Source: Clostridia bacterium (GTDB lineage: Bacteria; Bacillota; Clostridia; Christensenellales; UBA1242). Taken from it: 39,748 nucleotides of DNA. Of this stretch, positions 23,162 through 30,631 are shown piece by piece. The position numbers were made by a program, and so were the translations under genes. The stretch is taken from the NCBI GenBank assembly GCA_017452165.1, contig JAFTMY010000002.1, positions 1 to 39,748 of the forward strand, in the 5' to 3' direction. Below the pieces are notes generated by a model, which saw only the letters and a list, made by a program, of their open reading frames with translations, was not told the origin of the DNA and did no database searches. Every line of letters starts with the position of its first letter. The stretch's first letter is position 1.

Positions 23162-23188
23162 AGGATTGACAGTAAGATGTTAATCCTA
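23161..23188 (+). promoter_or_regulatory. Inverted-repeat operator candidate, copy 2
   Basis: TAGGATTGACA (23161-23171) pairs with TGTTAATCCTA (23178-23188), an 11-bp arm with one G-T. Arms, loop start (GTAA) and place behind the -10 box match the element at 13317-13345. The expected transcription start lies inside the left arm, so a bound protein would block initiation. The XRE and ribbon-helix-helix-like genes just downstream are candidate binders. Confidence 0.65.
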
Positions 23189-23208
23189 TTTTTATTGATA
23201 AGAAAAAT

Positions 23209-23242
23209 ATAGGTTCATCCTTACTGGAGAACCTATTTTTTT
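23209..23242 (+). terminator. Leader terminator / attenuator before the early operon
   Basis: ATAGGTTC (23209-23216) and GAACCTAT (23229-23236) form a perfect 8-bp stem with a 12-base loop, followed by a run of seven T. It stands after the early promoter and only some 20 bases before the first early gene, whose AAAGGAGGG site follows it. The operon must thus be transcribed through it, which suggests attenuation or antitermination. Confidence 0.75.
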
Positions 23243-23263
23243 GTTTTAAAAGGAGGGAAAGTC

Positions 23264-23431
23264 ATGGCAAATAAGAAAGAGAAGAAAGAAAAGACTGTCT
23301 ATGTTGGTGGCCAAGTGCCAGTTAGCATTCATGCTTTTCTGTGTGACCTTGCACTTAAAGATGACAAGTCATTAAGTGCGGTAATCAGAACTGCTCTTTG
23401 TGAGTATGTGGCAAATTTGCAAAAAAAATAA
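23264..23431 (+). CDS. Small ribbon-helix-helix-like regulator, putative
   Basis: A 55-residue, basic protein, first gene of the early operon, with a consensus AAAGGAGGG site. After a Lys-rich N-terminus comes a strand-like part (TVYVGGQVPVSIH), then two helices (AFLCDLALKDD and SLSAVIRTALCEYVANLQ). This strand-helix-helix order and the SLSAVIRTAL pattern are typical of Arc/MetJ-type ribbon-helix-helix DNA-binding proteins. It may be a regulator of the early or adhesin promoters. It was too short for the reading-frame list. The family call was not verified by search. Confidence 0.65.
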   Translation: MANKKEKKEKTVYVGGQVPVSIHAFLCDLALKDDKSLSAVIRTALCEYVANLQKK

Positions 23432-23446
23432 GAAGGGGGATGAAAA

Positions 23447-23899
23447 GTGAACTTACAAGAAAAAAGAAGAGAAGTTGGACTTGAACAAGCTGACTTGGCA
23501 AAGAGAGTGGGAACCAATGCTCCAATGATGAGCAATTTTGAAAACCACAAGTGTATTCCAGTTCCACTAATGCTAAAAGCAATCTGCAGAGAACTAAATT
23601 GTGAAATCACAGACATCTATAAACCAGAAGAGATTTATGTTTCTAAACATAAAAGAAAAGGTGCTTTAGATGAAAAGAGTTGCTACAGATTAACTGTGGA
23701 TTTGCCAAACAAAGCAAGAATGGTGTTCAGTTCTGCAAATCTCAAAAAACATGGTTATAAAAACCTAAAAGACTTCATGTGGCATTGCTATAAATGGTTA
23801 GAAAAGAAAATGTCTAACAAAAAAGAAAAAGCCACCGAGCAAGACAGATGCCCAGTGACTCACGAGAATGATATATTTGAAAACATATCTCACCAATAA
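23447..23899 (+). CDS. XRE-family helix-turn-helix regulator
   Basis: A 150-residue protein that starts with GTG after AAGGGGGA; a nearer ATG is out of frame. Residues 3-60 are an HTH of the Cro/CI-XRE type (LQEKRREVGLEQADLAKRVG, then the recognition-helix part APMMSNFENHKCIP). The C-terminal part does not resemble a self-cleaving CI domain; it is short, basic and ends in a disordered tail, so it is not a LexA/RecA-cleavable repressor. It may be the lysogeny or early-gene regulator. The last codons encode the left arm of a 13-bp perfect inverted repeat that continues beyond the stop. Confidence 0.85.
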   Translation: MNLQEKRREVGLEQADLAKRVGTNAPMMSNFENHKCIPVPLMLKAICRELNCEITDIYKPEEIYVSKHKRKGALDEKSCYRLTVDLPNKARMVFSSANLKKHGYKNLKDFMWHCYKWLEKKMSNKKEKATEQDRCPVTHENDIFENISHQ

Positions 23900-23914
23900 T
23901 TATATATCATTCTC
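23863..23914 (+). promoter_or_regulatory. 13-bp perfect inverted repeat across the end of the XRE gene
   Basis: GAGAATGATATAT (23863-23875) and ATATATCATTCTC (23902-23914) are perfect inverted complements with 26 bases between. The left arm codes for the C-terminus of the XRE protein and the right arm lies in the gap before the Spo0A-like gene. No T-run follows the right arm. It might be an operator bound by an XRE or Spo0A-like dimer, or an mRNA stability or processing hairpin between two genes of the operon. Confidence 0.6.
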
Positions 23915-23947
23915 CCAAAAAACACAAGTAAAACAAGGAGAATAAAT

Positions 23948-24250
23948 ATGGATTTAAGAAAATTTTTATTAGAAAGTGGAGTTTATCCAAACCTTAAAGG
24001 TTATAACTTCTTAATTGATGCAGTTAAACTTGTTAAGCAAAACCCGAGTATAACACTAACAAAGCATCTATACCCAACTGTTGCTAAATTACATAATACA
24101 ACAGCATCTAAAGTTGAAAGAGCAATGAGACATATTGTTTCAACTAGAATTAAACTATCAAATTATAAAAAGATTGGCATTGAATCAATACCAACAAATG
24201 GTGAATTTATATGGTTCTTTGCAGTTATAGGGGGAAAGAAGAATGGATAA
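23948..24250 (+). CDS. Stand-alone Spo0A C-terminal-type DNA-binding protein
   Basis: A 100-residue protein that matches the DNA-binding domain of the sporulation master regulator Spo0A over nearly its whole length. Visible signature parts: GVYPNLKGYNFLIDAV (Spo0A GVPAHIKGYxYLRxAI), TKHLYPTVAKLHNTTASKVERAMRH (LYPxIAKxFNTTASRVERAIRH, the recognition helix) and IPTNGEFI (KPTNSEFI). The phosphoacceptor receiver domain is missing, so it would bind DNA without phosphorylation control. ATG follows AAGGAG. It is the third early gene, after two regulators. It may regulate phage promoters or interfere with host sporulation control. The loop between helices is shorter than in Spo0A. Function is inferred, family is firm. 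Confidence 0.88.
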   Translation: MDLRKFLLESGVYPNLKGYNFLIDAVKLVKQNPSITLTKHLYPTVAKLHNTTASKVERAMRHIVSTRIKLSNYKKIGIESIPTNGEFIWFFAVIGGKKNG

Positions 24251-24512
24251 TCGTATGAAAGACTTCTATGAAAGTCAAATCAAAACAAGTGAAACAAAAA
24301 TCAAACTTATGGAAGCTGGTTTGAAGGCAATGATGTCAAATCCAGATAACATTGAAGTTGAAACATTAGGTTCCTTTGTGAATGCTATAAACAATGAGAG
24401 AGCATCACTTATAAGTGCAAAAAAGAACCTAGAAGAACATATTTCTGGTGTTGCCAAGAAAAGACAAGAGGCAAAAATCAAACTAGGAATTGTTGGGGTG
24501 ATGTATGAGTAA
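24243..24512 (+). CDS. Small coiled-coil early protein, hypothetical
   Basis: An 89-residue, charged, mostly helical protein, with the start ATG overlapping the end of the Spo0A-like gene by 8 bases and preceded by GGGGGAAAG. Heptad-like runs are visible at 8-30 and 52-80. There is no enzyme motif or membrane segment. It overlaps the next gene by 8 bases. This is an unknown gene in an operon of recombination and regulation genes. Confidence 0.65.
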   Translation: MDNRMKDFYESQIKTSETKIKLMEAGLKAMMSNPDNIEVETLGSFVNAINNERASLISAKKNLEEHISGVAKKRQEAKIKLGIVGVMYE

Positions 24513-24828
24513 GACATTCACTTATTCAAGACAATGTGGCCCAAGCAGTTATTCAGAATATACAGATGAAGAATTCTATGATGAAGAAGACTTTGAATAT
24601 GAAGTTAGTGCAGAAGAAATTAGAGATGCATTGACTGAACTTATATTTGATGACTACTTTGCAAAGGTTCCAGGTCTTAAGGAAAATAAAGATGCAGTAG
24701 CAGAAACAAAAAAAGCAATCAAAAATTTAATTTGGGATAATGACTTTGAAGATGACTTGTCAGATGCCTATGAAGATGAATTGAAAGACTACTTCCAAGA
24801 AGATGCCTTTAATTCATTGGATGATTAG
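24505..24828 (+). CDS. Acidic early protein, hypothetical
   Basis: A 107-residue, very acidic protein (many Asp and Glu, YTDEEFYDEEDFEYE at residues 13-27), followed by helical sections. ATG follows GGGGTG. Strong acidity can mimic DNA, as in anti-restriction or DNA-mimic phage proteins, or match partner proteins such as RecT; there is no direct evidence here. It is encoded just before the RecT-like gene, with 11 bases in between. Confidence 0.6.
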   Translation: MSKTFTYSRQCGPSSYSEYTDEEFYDEEDFEYEVSAEEIRDALTELIFDDYFAKVPGLKENKDAVAETKKAIKNLIWDNDFEDDLSDAYEDELKDYFQEDAFNSLDD

Positions 24829-24839
24829 CGAGGTGGAAC

Positions 24840-26012
24840 ATGAAAGATTTGACAGTATATCACAAAATGACTGCATCTACTTCAGAGTTAATCAAGACAG
24901 TTAACACTGAAATTGGATTTAAGTGTTGCACACCATTTGCAGTTAGAGCTATAGAAGCATTAAATGATTTAGGAATTAAAACAGAGTCTGAAGCAAAGAA
25001 AGCAGCAAATGTTTTCTTGGATAACCTACAAACATTGTTTCAAGGCGGTATCACTTCAGAAGACTATGACAAAATTGACTTTGTTAAAAGAGGCAAAGTC
25101 CTAACCGTTTCTGCTAGAGTTCAAGCACTTATAAGGGCATTTAGAAAGAAAGGTTATATGTTAATAGATACAATTATCCCAGTTCCAGAAGGTGATGATG
25201 TCTATTTTGAAGAAAACTACAAAGATGGTGTTGGTATCATCTACCTAGTAAAAGATAAAAGAATTAACACTGACAGAGAAATAACTGCAGAAAGACTTGT
25301 TGGCAACTATTTTAATAAGTTCATCTGCAGATTAGAGTTAAGAGAAGTTAGCACTGGCAGAACCATAATGACTGTATCTGAAATGTCAAACCAAGAAGTT
25401 ATGTTTGCTCAAGCAGCTTCAGACAATGGAATATTCCTTTCTGAATGGAAGGAAGTCACAGACAAAAATGGAAACATTGTTTATAAAGACAAGGCAAATA
25501 CTCAACCAAAGAAATACAAGGTTATTTATGATGGAAGTAAAGGCACAGATGTCAAATACAACACAGATGCAATGTGGGTCAAATGGACTTCAGAAATGGT
25601 TAAAAAGACTGTTATGAGAAGGGCATTGAAAAATATCAAAGAAACCATTCCAGAATTGGCATCCACCATTATGGCATTTGATACAGAGTTTATTCCAAGT
25701 GAACCTACAGAAAACAATGACAACAATGTTATTGAAGTTGATGGTGTAAATAACTTTGATATAGATTTAAACAATTTAACAGAAGAACAACAACAAGATG
25801 TTCAAGACTGTTATGAAATTTATTGTCAAAACCCAGAAAATGCAAAGTTAGATGCTGAAAGATGCAAAAAGTTATATGAAGAAGGTGTTCCAATCAATCA
25901 GATTATAAATGAAAACTATGCAGAATTGGTTAATTTGGCAAAATCAAAAAATACTTATCCTTTAGTTGAAAATATTCTCAAGGGGGTTCCTTATGAAAAA
26001 AATGAAGATTAA
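24840..26012 (+). CDS. recT: RecT-like single-strand DNA annealing protein
   Basis: A 390-residue recombinase that would anneal single strands exposed by the exonuclease encoded next door. Core signs: residues 60-140 with RGKVLTVSARVQALIRAFRKKGY, and residues 240-275 with AMWVKWTSEMVKKTVMRRALKNI, the conserved Trp/Lys/Arg-rich helix ahead of the C-terminus in RecT/Redbeta-superfamily proteins. The C-terminal 110 residues are acidic and may recruit partners. Its end overlaps the exonuclease gene by 20 bases, the usual exonuclease-annealase pair. ATG follows GAGGTGG. It is longer than typical RecT (about 270-330), with an extended C-terminus. Confidence 0.8.
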   Translation: MKDLTVYHKMTASTSELIKTVNTEIGFKCCTPFAVRAIEALNDLGIKTESEAKKAANVFLDNLQTLFQGGITSEDYDKIDFVKRGKVLTVSARVQALIRAFRKKGYMLIDTIIPVPEGDDVYFEENYKDGVGIIYLVKDKRINTDREITAERLVGNYFNKFICRLELREVSTGRTIMTVSEMSNQEVMFAQAASDNGIFLSEWKEVTDKNGNIVYKDKANTQPKKYKVIYDGSKGTDVKYNTDAMWVKWTSEMVKKTVMRRALKNIKETIPELASTIMAFDTEFIPSEPTENNDNNVIEVDGVNNFDIDLNNLTEEQQQDVQDCYEIYCQNPENAKLDAERCKKLYEEGVPINQIINENYAELVNLAKSKNTYPLVENILKGVPYEKNED

Positions 26013-27030
26013 ACAAGGAACCAGAGCATGGGAAAATGCAAAGGAAACAAGGATTGGCAGTAGTGAAGTGTTTGATATTGTTAGATATTATGCTACAGAT
26101 ACAGAACTTCAAAACTGTGGACTTGATGCAAAAAAGTTTAAGGAAGAACTTCCTTATGTGACAACTTGGTCACTTTATCACAAATTATTAAGTGATGGTC
26201 TATATCAAAAAGCAATATTAGACCCAGCACTTGGTGAATATGGACTTGCTATGGAATCTTATGGACTTAAGTTATTGCAAGAAAATCGCAACAACAAACT
26301 TAAGAAAGGTCAAGTTTATATCTCTGACAAACTTATAGCATCTTTAGATATAAGCGGAATCAGTGAAGAGATAGATGTAAGAGAATTTGACTATGGAAAT
26401 GGCAGAATTAGAGCTGGTCAAAAGTTTGTTTGTGAACAAAAGACTATATCTCCATACAAAGACACATTGCCACTTAAATATATAATTCAAGCACAATACC
26501 AAATAACAATGTCAAGACACAACTTCTTCATGTTGCAATTGATGATGTTGGAAAATGACACAGAGTTTGAAAGGGGGAAAATTGTTGCTTTAGAAAGAAC
26601 AAACAAGAAGAAATTTCTTGAATATGTAAAAGACAAAGTGAAAGTTCAATATGTGTATTTTAATCACAATGAGGCACTTTCACAACTAATCAAGGTTTGC
26701 TTGGATAGATTCTTCAAAGATGTTGAAGACAGAAAGGAACCAATGCCATTCATTCAAGTAGACAAGGTTAACAACATTCTTATTTCTATCAGACAAAATT
26801 CATTCTATAATCCAGACTTAACAAAAGAGTTTGATTTGACTGAATATGCAGATGCCAAAAAGCAATGTGATGAAGCAGATAAAAATAAGAAAGCAGCAAT
26901 GCAAAAAATTATAGAATTTGCAATGCAAAATAATTGTAGTAGATTTGTTAGTCAAAGTGGTCATTCTGCAATGTTTTCTACAGATGGAAAATTCTTATTA
27001 AAACAACCAAAGGAGAAACCACATGATTAA
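25993..27030 (+). CDS. YqaJ/lambda-exonuclease-type nuclease
   Basis: A 345-residue PD-(D/E)XK exonuclease that would resect double-stranded ends and hand the strand to the RecT-like protein. ATG at 25993 is preceded by AGGGGG; an ATG nine codons earlier lacks a site. Visible signs: N-terminal QGTRAWENAKETRIGSSEVF, matching the QGSxEWLxxRxGxIgaSd start of YqaJ-like enzymes; and the catalytic part with EQKTISPYKDTLPLKYIIQ (E-x-K) followed by QAQYQITMSRHN, the conserved helix. The C-terminal 90 residues are helical. The overlap with RecT upstream and the helicase downstream fits a recombination module. Confidence 0.82.
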   Translation: MKKMKIKQGTRAWENAKETRIGSSEVFDIVRYYATDTELQNCGLDAKKFKEELPYVTTWSLYHKLLSDGLYQKAILDPALGEYGLAMESYGLKLLQENRNNKLKKGQVYISDKLIASLDISGISEEIDVREFDYGNGRIRAGQKFVCEQKTISPYKDTLPLKYIIQAQYQITMSRHNFFMLQLMMLENDTEFERGKIVALERTNKKKFLEYVKDKVKVQYVYFNHNEALSQLIKVCLDRFFKDVEDRKEPMPFIQVDKVNNILISIRQNSFYNPDLTKEFDLTEYADAKKQCDEADKNKKAAMQKIIEFAMQNNCSRFVSQSGHSAMFSTDGKFLLKQPKEKPHD

Positions 27031-28579
27031 ATTAAGACCTTATCAAGATAAGGCAGTCACATTTGCAGTTGATAATCTATTTAATGTTAAAAATTCATTG
27101 ATAGTTGCTGGAACTGGTGCAGGGAAGACAATTATGCTATCAGAAGCAATAAGAAGATTTACAACTGCTTATAAGTCAAAATTTGATAGGTTTCCACACA
27201 CTTTAGTTCTGGTTCATAGAAATGAAATCCACAACCAAAACTTAAACAAGTTTAAGATGGTTGCGCCAGACATCCCAACAAGTGAAATTGTTGCATCTAG
27301 GAAAAGCATTCATGGATTAGTTCATTTTGGAATGGTTCAAACAGTTATGAACATTGTGGAGAACTTGCCAGCATTTGACTTAATTGTTGTTGATGAAGCT
27401 CATCACAGCATGGCCAGTTCTTATCTAAATATTATAAATAAAAACAAAGAGAAACAAGTCAATAAAGATGAAACCTACATTTTAGGTGTTAGTGCAACAC
27501 CAAATCGTGGAGATAAAGTTCCTTTAATTGAATTGTTTGATAACTACTACCAGATAACAACTAAATTCCTTATAGATAGTCATTATCTGGTAAGACCTAA
27601 ATTTGTTGACTTAACACCAAAGTTTGGTCAAGAGTTTGGTCATATTGCTAAAAATGTAGATTGGGAATCTGCAGAGTCATTTGAGTTTATAAACAAATTG
27701 GTTGATGACTATTTGGCAAACAAAGAACCAGGAAAATCAATAATATTTGCTCCAAACCATAAGATTTGTCAGTTGATTAAAAATGCACTAGAAAGCAAAG
27801 GCAGAACACCAGCTTATCTAGGCAATAACATTTCAGATGATGAAAGAAGTTATGAACTTGAAAAGTTTGAAACTGGTAGTTCTGAAGAACTTATCAATGT
27901 TGATATTGCAACAGAAGGATATGATTATCCAGAATTAAGAAATGTTGTTGATTTTGATACCAATGGAAATGAAACACAATGGATTCAGAAAGTTGGTAGG
28001 GGTTTAAGAATTGCTCAAGGCAAAACCGGATGCACTGTTCTAGATTTTGGTGGAAACTTGCATCTATATCCAGATGTTGAAGTTGATGTCAATCTAGAAG
28101 GTGAATTCAAAGCATCTAAAGGTTCCAAGTTAAAGAAAGAAGATTTCTTTATAAAGAAAAGTGAGAAACCAAAAGAAGAAGTTGTGTATGTTGAAAAACA
28201 AGAGTTTACACCATACTCACAACCAATCGGATGGGAATCACTCAATGATGAAGAAGTTGGAATTGTTTATTCATTAAGTGGCAGTAATAGGGATGCTATT
28301 GTTGTTAAAACTGGTGATAAATTTACATTATTTACTGGAAACAAGACAAACATTGTCAAGACATTAACAGGCACATTTAATGAGTGTATCACTAAAGGTG
28401 ATGAATATGTAAAGGAGACCAGTTCTGAAGTTTGGCAAGAAGAAAGACTTATTAGCAAAATGCAAATAAAGAAACTTTCTCCCAAGTATCCAACAATGAC
28501 TTTAACATGGCATTCTGCAAACTGCATTATATGTTGGGAATGTTGGAGAAAGGTGGTGCTAAATGAAATTCAGAGCTAA
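27023..28579 (+). CDS. SF2 (DEAH) helicase
   Basis: A 518-residue ATP-dependent helicase of superfamily 2. Motifs: LRPYQDKAV (Q-like part, 4-12), Walker A GTGAGKT (30-36), DEAH (124-127), SATP (157-160) and motif VI QKVGRGLR (322-329), with the helicase C-terminal domain (235-345). The C-terminal 110 residues form an extra section ending with a CxxCxxC cluster (CIICWEC) that might bind zinc. Such UvrB/Rad25-like helicases occur in phage replication modules next to NinB-like proteins and nucleases. It overlaps the nuclease gene by 8 bases and the next gene by 17. Confidence 0.92.
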   Translation: MIKLRPYQDKAVTFAVDNLFNVKNSLIVAGTGAGKTIMLSEAIRRFTTAYKSKFDRFPHTLVLVHRNEIHNQNLNKFKMVAPDIPTSEIVASRKSIHGLVHFGMVQTVMNIVENLPAFDLIVVDEAHHSMASSYLNIINKNKEKQVNKDETYILGVSATPNRGDKVPLIELFDNYYQITTKFLIDSHYLVRPKFVDLTPKFGQEFGHIAKNVDWESAESFEFINKLVDDYLANKEPGKSIIFAPNHKICQLIKNALESKGRTPAYLGNNISDDERSYELEKFETGSSEELINVDIATEGYDYPELRNVVDFDTNGNETQWIQKVGRGLRIAQGKTGCTVLDFGGNLHLYPDVEVDVNLEGEFKASKGSKLKKEDFFIKKSEKPKEEVVYVEKQEFTPYSQPIGWESLNDEEVGIVYSLSGSNRDAIVVKTGDKFTLFTGNKTNIVKTLTGTFNECITKGDEYVKETSSEVWQEERLISKMQIKKLSPKYPTMTLTWHSANCIICWECWRKVVLNEIQS

Positions 28580-29162
28580 AAATCTAAATGCCAAAAAACT
28601 ATTAAATGGCAACACAGAGTTTTCTATGGAAGTAGAAGACAAACAAAATAGACTTATAAGTCAATTAAATGCCCAAAAACAACTACTTAACTCTGACCTT
28701 GAAGTTGGTATTGATAAATGGAGAAACAAGAGAAGTGGTGGTCATAACAGACTATTCTGGGATATGTGTGGATATTTATCAGACCATATCAATGACCCAA
28801 CAATAACTCAAATGACCATTTATAGAGACCTTATCAGAGAATATGGTGTTTCTACTATTTATCCAGTTGAAGATGAACTATTAGATTTGGTTATTAGAGA
28901 CTGGGAAAATAGGGGTGATGGTTGGTTAACTCAAAAACAAAGAAAGAGCAGACTTGATGGGAATAGAACAAATGTCAAGTTCTGGTTTGGAAGTTCCATT
29001 TATGACTCCAAGCAGTTCTGGAAGATTGTTGAAGGGTTGAAGATGGCATGTAGAGACAATGGTCTTGACATAACACATTATGACCAACAAATGCAACTTT
29101 GCATTAAAGAAATGGAAGAAAAAGAGAAACTTGAAAAGGAGAAAGCACATGGGAATAATTAG
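28563..29162 (+). CDS. NinB-like / phage recombination-associated protein
   Basis: A 199-residue protein. Signs of the NinB/Orf or phage 'putative HNHc nuclease' type are KRSGGHNRLFWDMCGYLSDHI near residues 57-77, RDLIREYGVSTIYPVED, and the end with YDSKQFWKIVEGLKMACRDNGLDI, typical of proteins that act with RecA- or RecT-type recombinases on single-stranded DNA. The C-terminus is a highly charged helix. Start ATG behind AAAGGTGG, overlapping the helicase gene. No catalytic motif is certain; the call rests on the pattern and place in a recombination module. Confidence 0.6.
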   Translation: MKFRAKNLNAKKLLNGNTEFSMEVEDKQNRLISQLNAQKQLLNSDLEVGIDKWRNKRSGGHNRLFWDMCGYLSDHINDPTITQMTIYRDLIREYGVSTIYPVEDELLDLVIRDWENRGDGWLTQKQRKSRLDGNRTNVKFWFGSSIYDSKQFWKIVEGLKMACRDNGLDITHYDQQMQLCIKEMEEKEKLEKEKAHGNN

Positions 29163-30018
29163 AGACAGTTTTGTAATGTTTAAGAATTGGTCTGAAGCTA
29201 TTGAAGCACTCCCAGAAGAATATCAATTGGAAACTTACAAAGCATTGTCAAAATATGGTCTTACTGGTGAGATGCCAGAAGATATATCTCCAGTGACAAA
29301 AGCAATACTTATAAGTTTCTCTAAAGGCATGGAAAACAACATTGCCAGATATAATGCAAGTGTTGAAAATGGGAAGAAAGGTGGAAGACCTAAAAAGGAA
29401 CAACCTAGTGAAGAAAATGAACAACCCAGTTGTGAAAATGAAAACCTAGAAAAACCTAGAAAAACCCAAGAAAACCTAACTGAACCAAACCATAACCTTA
29501 ATGTTAATGTAAATGTTAATGATAGTGTTAATGTTAATGAGAATGGAAATGATAATGAGTTTAAGTTAGTTAATAAATTAAAAAAAATAAATTGTTTTGA
29601 AAGTTATGATATAACGCACACATGCGCGAGAGTTCCAGAAAAATCTCAAGAAGAAAGATGGCCTTACTTGAGTTATTATAAGGAATTCTTTGATTGGCAA
29701 TTTGGAGACACTATCTGGAGACAGTTAGGACTTGAAATTGTTGACACTATGGTTGAAGCAAAACAACAAGCAGAAACAGAAGAAGGTTTGAAGTTTAATC
29801 AAAAGAGATACTTCCTATATGACATCTGTCAAATGTTTGCAAAGGTTGATTGTGACCACTTCAGAAGTATCATAACCCAATTAAGATTTAATGATGAAAT
29901 CAGGAATAGACCAACTTACATTCTTGGATGTCTTGAAAGGGCATCATGTGACAAGTTTAATAAAACAACTCAAGAAGAGATGAAGAAGTTTATTGAAGAT
30001 TTGGAGAAACAATCATGA
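29149..30018 (+). CDS. Replication-initiator-like protein (DUF6291-type) with internal repeats
   Basis: A 289-residue protein; ATG 29149 follows AAAAGGAG, whereas the frame is open upstream within the NinB-like gene. Residues 1-80 (RDSFVMFKNWSEAIEALPEE, then a Gly/Lys-rich NGKKGGRPKK) match the DUF6291 domain found in phage replication-type genes. Residues 85-145 are low-complexity (Asn/Val and Glu/Asn/Pro), encoded by DNA repeats that may be the origin. The C-terminal 130 residues are helical and contain several Trp, Phe and Cys. The stop TGA overlaps the next ATG. It may initiate replication or load the helicase. Confidence 0.65.
   Translation: MGIIRDSFVMFKNWSEAIEALPEEYQLETYKALSKYGLTGEMPEDISPVTKAILISFSKGMENNIARYNASVENGKKGGRPKKEQPSEENEQPSCENENLEKPRKTQENLTEPNHNLNVNVNVNDSVNVNENGNDNEFKLVNKLKKINCFESYDITHTCARVPEKSQEERWPYLSYYKEFFDWQFGDTIWRQLGLEIVDTMVEAKQQAETEEGLKFNQKRYFLYDICQMFAKVDCDHFRSIITQLRFNDEIRNRPTYILGCLERASCDKFNKTTQEEMKKFIEDLEKQS
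29441..29600 (+). repeat. Candidate replication origin: iterons plus AT-rich DNA in the initiator gene
   Basis: Four tandem 10-mers at 29441-29480 (AAAACCTAGA twice, AAAACCCAAG, AAAACCTAAC) are followed by repeated AATGTTAATG-type units at 29499-29557 and by a very AT-rich stretch at 29556-29600. The 10-bp period is not a multiple of three, so the first set cannot be a protein repeat and must be selected in the DNA. Origins made of such iterons and an AT-rich unwinding element within the initiator gene are known in phages such as lambda. Confidence 0.55.
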
Positions 30019-30332
30019 AATCTAAAAGAAGCAAGGCGTGTGACATCCCACAAAAAGTAAAAGATAAGGTTTGGGAAAGAGATGGGTTCTACTGCATCAA
30101 ATGTGGCAATCCACAAGCAATGCCAAATGCACACTATATCTCAAGAGCTCATGGTGGACTTGGAATTGAAGAAAACATAGTCACACTATGCCAAAAATGT
30201 CATGACATTTATGACCACTCACCATCAAGACCAGAATTCAGAGAATATATTAAAAATTATTTAAAAAATAAATACCCAGATTGGGATGAAAAAAAATTAG
30301 TTTATAGGAGAAAAAATTATGAAACTTTTTAA
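30015..30332 (+). CDS. HNH endonuclease
   Basis: A 105-residue nuclease with a zinc-binding HNH fold: CIKC (27-30), AHY with His 40, the Asn of IEENIVTL near 54 and CQKCH (59-63). Its start overlaps the stop of the initiator-like gene by 4 bases (ATGA). Small HNH proteins of this kind can act in packaging beside the terminase, as homing nucleases or in recombination; here it is within the replication module, far from terS/terL in linear order. The length fits stand-alone phage HNH proteins. Confidence 0.9.
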   Translation: MKSKRSKACDIPQKVKDKVWERDGFYCIKCGNPQAMPNAHYISRAHGGLGIEENIVTLCQKCHDIYDHSPSRPEFREYIKNYLKNKYPDWDEKKLVYRRKNYETF

Positions 30333-30609
30333 AAGTAAAATTGATAAATTGGCAAGTGAGAAAAGACACTTAAAAATTAAACAACAAAACATTAAAGACA
30401 GAATGCATGAAAAAAATTCTGCAATCGAAACCAAGTTAGCAAAACTTGAAAACAAAGCTCAATACCTTAAGGAAGTTGCAGACAAGCAATGTGTTGAAAT
30501 AGATAGACAACTACAAAAAATCAATAGAGACATTGAAAGTGAACAAATCTATGTTAACAGTGTTGCTGATGCTGAAAAAGAAGTTGTTAAAACATCAGCT
30601 AGAAAATAA
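30319..30609 (+). CDS. Coiled-coil early protein, hypothetical
   Basis: A 96-residue, Lys/Glu/Gln-rich protein that looks like a single long coiled coil from about residue 5 to 78, without membrane segment or zinc motif. ATG follows TAGGAG and lies inside the end of the HNH gene (overlap 14 bases). No family is recognised. It may oligomerise with the HNH nuclease or other proteins; this is a guess. Confidence 0.65.
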   Translation: MKLFKSKIDKLASEKRHLKIKQQNIKDRMHEKNSAIETKLAKLENKAQYLKEVADKQCVEIDRQLQKINRDIESEQIYVNSVADAEKEVVKTSARK

Positions 30610-30631
30610 ATCAACAAATTAAGGGGTGTGT

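Noticed and set aside
26050..26062. 13-base match AGGATTGGCAGTA to the operator element at 13318-13330
   Set aside because: Only the left arm is present, within the exonuclease gene, with no right arm or promoter; most likely chance with a conserved coding motif (RIGSS).
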